DNA of 64,000 nucleotides from Paramecium pentaurelia. Lineage: Eukaryota > Ciliophora > Oligohymenophorea > Peniculida > Parameciidae. Positions within the stretch are counted from its first letter, which is position 1. Each line of letters starts with the position of its first letter. Positions 60,777-64,000 of the stretch are shown here, one piece after another. Below the pieces are notes generated by a model. The model was not told the origin of the DNA, did not search any database, and was given only the letters and a program-made list of their open reading frames with translations. Both the position numbers and the translations under genes were made by a program. The DNA lies in the NCBI GenBank assembly GCA_905183005.1, contig CAJJDO010000090.1, positions 186,001 through 250,000 of the forward strand. The letters are read 5' to 3'.

Positions 60777-61560
60777 GTTGACTTAATCAAAAACACATCT
60801 ATATCAGTTTACAAAGGTTATGCAAGTAGGACAAATGAAATTGCTATTCATCAAATGAGTGATTACATGTAAATTAGAGAAGACTTACAAAAATTGATTG
60901 ATACTATTATATATAATGATTGAATAATCAGATAAGAATAAACAAAATGATTTGATTGTGTAATTGAGGAATTTAATAAAAAATCTTGAAAGATTAAAAG
61001 ACCCAAAACATTTTATAGGAAACCATACCATATTTTGCAGATCAAGATATTAGAATTCTCAAATAAATATTAAGATGTGCCTATCTAAGTGAATTACGAA
61101 GCTGTGGAATGGGTCAATTTCCATCTTCATCATTTATTAATGGTTACATTAGATATGGTGAATATTATTTAGATTAAGAGAAATAATACTCAACCAATTA
61201 TTTATCAAAATCATTTAGTTTATCTAGTATAACCTTAATAAACATAATTTGTTTAAATAGTTCCTTTAGTTTAACCATATACTTAAACTTACAAATATCA
61301 ATAATAATAACAATTATTTTATGCAATTCCCTTACCTTAACTACAACTTATTTTGATCGATCAAATGAATCATAAGTTTATTATCAAGATAAACCAATTA
61401 TAAATGTTTCTTCAAAATAAGATCCTGTAATCTAATAAATCGATGTCTATATGATTTAACAAGAGAACCCATAATCATAGATTATTTAATATTGTTTAAC
61501 ATGTAGTAAGATCATCATAGCAAATAGTTAATAAAGTTTAAAAGTTTTAACCATTTGCTG
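60777..61560 (+). CDS. Coding region with unresolved exon structure
   Basis: Protein-like sequence appears in alternating frames: KNTSISVYKGYASRTNEIAI, then a MIEQSDKNKQNDLIVQLRN stretch starting at 60916. These are followed by PYFADQDIRILKQILRCAYL with GQFPSSSFINGYIRYGEYYL, then a Gln/Pro/Tyr-rich part (VPLVQPYTQTYKYQQQQQ) and DRSNESQVYYQDKPIINVSS. I could not find introns of normal size that connect all of them. It is either a gene with several unrecognised introns or a frame-broken pseudogene. The function is unknown; the Gln/Pro-rich middle suggests a disordered region. Confidence 0.35.
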
Positions 61561-61648
61561 ACTTATAAGTATTAAAAATCATAAAATTGTTAGCAGAATG
61601 GAGTACAATCACATTCATACCTTTTGGTGCAGTAATGATTTTATATGA

Positions 61649-62013
61649 TCAAAATGTTATTGATATTAACTCAATTTCCATAATTAATTTTTCATTGCCT
61701 GGGATGATTCCAGTCAATCCTTCTCTCTAATAAGCAAATTGGGGTGGGATTTCTGCTTTAACTTTTTCTCCGATGGTCATTTTGTATAGTATTTATTGCA
61801 AACCAGGAATAACGTCATCGACTCCAATTTGAAACTCAAATGGATGATCAGCATCTTTTGTTGTTTCGATCTTTTCTCCATTAGGTCTCTTGATTAGAAG
61901 GATTGATTAGATACGAAAACTTCAAAATGAATGCGTAAATGATTTCCCTTTTTTGGATAAGTGATCTCATCTCCTCTTTTAACAGTTGTTATGATAATTT
62001 GGGGTTTTTCCAT
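61649..62013 (-). CDS. FKBP-type peptidyl-prolyl isomerase (FKBP12-like)
   Basis: Encodes 112 aa with one 26-nt intron (61889-61914). Single-domain FKBP. MEKPQIIITTVKRGDEITYP starts it, then KGNHLRIHFEV, PNGEKIETTKDADHPFEFQIG, VIPGLQQILYKMTIGEKVKAEI, and GLTGIIPGNEKLIMEIELIS. Active-site positions VIPG, F-x-F and the conserved IPGN loop are visible, though the classical Trp at the pocket floor appears to be Leu in the VIPGLQ segment, as in some homologues. It catalyses proline isomerisation and may bind FK506-type ligands. It converges with the unresolved coding region. Confidence 0.88.
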
Positions 62014-62275
62014 AAAAGATTAATTAATATATAATTATAAAATGGAATAATTAGAAGTTTAAGATGAGACATGATTCAAGTTTTGAATAGATATTAAGTA
62101 TTTGAGTATAGTAGAGAGAAAGGAAATGTTTTGAAGGATAAGATAAAGTAATGAAATAAATTTGAAATTTATCCTTATAGAATATGTAGGGATAGTTTAT
62201 GAATGAGATAGGATTGATGTTTTATGATTTTGGATGTATATTGAAATATTTAATTACTATTTATTATTTGTTTTG
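62014..62275. other. Intergenic interval between divergent genes
   Basis: A 260-nt gap; contains the FKBP promoter and that of the beta-helix-like gene. No motif recognised. Confidence 0.4.
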
Positions 62276-64000
62276 ATGAGAAGATTGTTTTTGTTCATAA
62301 ATTTGTATATCACAGTGGAGTTATTGATTTGTAGGGATGAGATGGGACTCACATTACAAGTTGACAAGTCTGTTTAGATACCCCAATACAATTGTACTCT
62401 AAATGTAAGCAATGAGAATCTAATGAATATGACATCTTTGGGTGGCTAACTTAAAATAGTAGGAACTTAATTACTATTGACTTAAACAATAACGTTGGTT
62501 GGATTTAAGCTTATTGAATTCCAGAACATTACTATAGACACACTAACTGACTCAATAAATGTCATAGGTTCGGTTCTACTTTAGAACGTCATTCTTCTAA
62601 AGAATTGCTAAATAAATAGTACTTAAATGAAGATTCGTGGGTCTTAAATGATAGGGATGACATTTTAAAATAAAGCAGCATTTTAATCTCCAATTGAAGT
62701 TGACGGACTCTTGATTTCAGATTGCACTTTTTTTAGAAGTTAACTAAGTTCGCATATGTCTTAATTAAGAAACGTCATTGTTGATTAGGTCAGCTTTATT
62801 AATTCAACTTTATCCCATCTCACTTATGTAAACATCCTCACTCTCAATAATTCGTTTGTAGTTTAAAGCATTTTGATTGAGACAGATATTTCACAAGAAA
62901 TCACTATACAAAATACTTACTTTACACTTTCAACTGGAATTTTGGCTAAAGGAGCTCTTTATACAACAATTTTCAATGTAACTCTATCTTAAAGTATTTT
63001 GATACGACTTCATAGTGAAAATTAAATTAAGCTCTCTAGCTTGAATATTAATAGAGTATTATCTGATTCAAAGTTGATTATAGCAGAAAGTCAATATGTC
63101 TCAATATAAAATAGTACAATAATCGAATTAGAGAGCAAAGCGTTATTCTATATGGATAGTCAGAACATCTTTCTCTAATAAACAACTATATCTACTTTAG
63201 TTGGTCCATTGCTGATTTCAGTAAGTAATCAAACAAGTGTTATATTAAATTACTTCAATATATCTAATAGTTAAGCAAGAAGTCTATTTTAGATTAATGG
63301 ATCATTGTCACTTTCAAAAGGTAATTTTAATTCATTATTTGGACTACTCATTTATTCAAAAACAATTACAGAATTAAATATTCATTAAGTAGATTTTAAA
63401 TAAATTAATAAATCTTTATTGATTTATTTAAAAGAATCTTCTATTATTTAATTGAGTAATATTTTAATTGAAGATTGTACCTCAATTTAGATTGCAAAAC
63501 TATAAAATGTAATAAATATAATTATAAGAAATTTTACAATTAAGAATTGTAATGAATGCAATTTCTTGACATTAAATACATCTTAGGCAAACATTTCTCA
63601 TATCAATATATTTGAAATTAATAACTTTCTTAGTCCATTGATCTAAGCATTAGAAACAGATATAAACATTAAAGGAATGTAAATGAATAATATCACTCAT
63701 AACAATAAGGAGATAATAAAGATTGATAATTGTACTAAACTGTAATTCAATGATCTATAATTTACAGATATGGATTGCCCATATTGTAATGGTATTATAA
63801 TGATTAGATAAAGTAATCAGATAGAAATATCAAAGTCAATATTTAAGAATACTCAAACATTTTCTGGTTTTATTAATATTTAAGATTCCAATAATTTTAT
63901 AGGTAACAATAATACTTTTACAAATATTTCAGCTATTTAAGGTTCTGCTTACTTATTTTCTAATGCTGCTATTAAAATATATGGAAATTAATTTATTGAT
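62276..64000 (+). CDS. Beta-helix-like secreted or surface protein (3' end beyond window)
   Basis: Open for 575 codons to the end of the window without introns. The N-terminus MRRLFLFINLYITVELLICR is a signal peptide. The rest is a series of Asn/Ser/Ile-rich segments with regularly spaced hydrophobic residues (FQNITIDTLTDSINVIGSVL, LQNVILLKNCQINSTQM, IQLSNILIEDCTSIQIAKLQ), as in right-handed beta-helix (pectin-lyase-like) folds. Scattered cysteines and many N-glycosylation sites (NxS/T) fit a secreted or surface protein. Large ciliate proteins of this type often end in Cys-rich repeats and membrane spans; that part would lie beyond 64000. No catalytic motif is seen. Confidence 0.75.

Noticed and set aside
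1..64000. Bacterial operon, CRISPR array, prophage, transposase, tRNA or rRNA genes
   Set aside because: None was seen. The genetic code, introns and protein families show a ciliate somatic chromosome. A tRNA scan by program would still be worth running, as tRNAs are easy to miss by eye.

Overview
The window is almost certainly somatic (macronuclear) DNA of a ciliate of the Paramecium type. Four things in the sequence show this. (1) Long reading frames appear only if TAA and TAG are read as glutamine and TGA is the only stop; conserved proteins such as trehalase, inositol-3-phosphate synthase and tubulin-tyrosine-ligase-like then read end to end. (2) The frames are joined by tiny introns, mostly 21-32 nt, usually starting GTA and ending TAG, AAG or CAG. 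(3) Genes are packed, often 20-150 nt apart. (4) There is a trichocyst matrix protein gene, a hallmark of Paramecium. The DNA is very AT-rich. Species assignment within the genus is not possible from here. For most genes with introns I checked that CDS length minus introns is divisible by three.

Layout. 1-7.5 kb: a MORN-like repeat protein gene with 16 introns, a divergent WD40 gene, then about 3 kb with only coding-like relics. 7.5-20 kb: AGC-type kinase, coiled-coil protein, small nuclear-looking protein, TTLL enzyme, a type I membrane protein, ankyrin protein, METTL13-like methyltransferase and secreted trehalase. 20-30 kb: RCC1-like protein and a run of uncharacterised, mostly coiled-coil proteins. 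30-41 kb: membrane hybrid histidine kinase, two uncharacterised genes, trichocyst matrix protein, a long coiled-coil protein with an acidic tail, and inositol-3-phosphate synthase behind a promoter with repeated GC-rich motifs. 41-48 kb: two small coiled-coil or basic proteins, AP-4 mu adaptin, a probable mitochondrial protein and a TBC-like gene next to an assembly join (single N flanked by an identical 1,118-nt duplication). 48-64 kb: CCCH finger plus Schlafen/AlbA-type protein, PTB-like RNA-binding protein, a large cysteine-rich multi-span surface protein, SCAMP, FKBP, small genes, and a beta-helix-like secreted or surface protein cut by the window end.

Functionally the window is an ordinary mosaic of eukaryotic housekeeping and ciliate-specific genes, not an operon or mobile island. 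Themes that recur are membrane traffic and secretion (AP-4, SCAMP, TBC-like, trichocyst matrix), microtubule and cortex biology (TTLL, many coiled coils), signalling (AGC kinase, hybrid histidine kinase) and surface proteins. I saw no rRNA, tRNA, CRISPR array, transposase or phage gene. The most unusual structures are the repeat gene whose 16 introns all lie in phase 2, the CCCH-Schlafen fusion, four ATGA stop/start overlaps between neighbouring genes, and the palindromic motif cluster before the inositol synthase gene.
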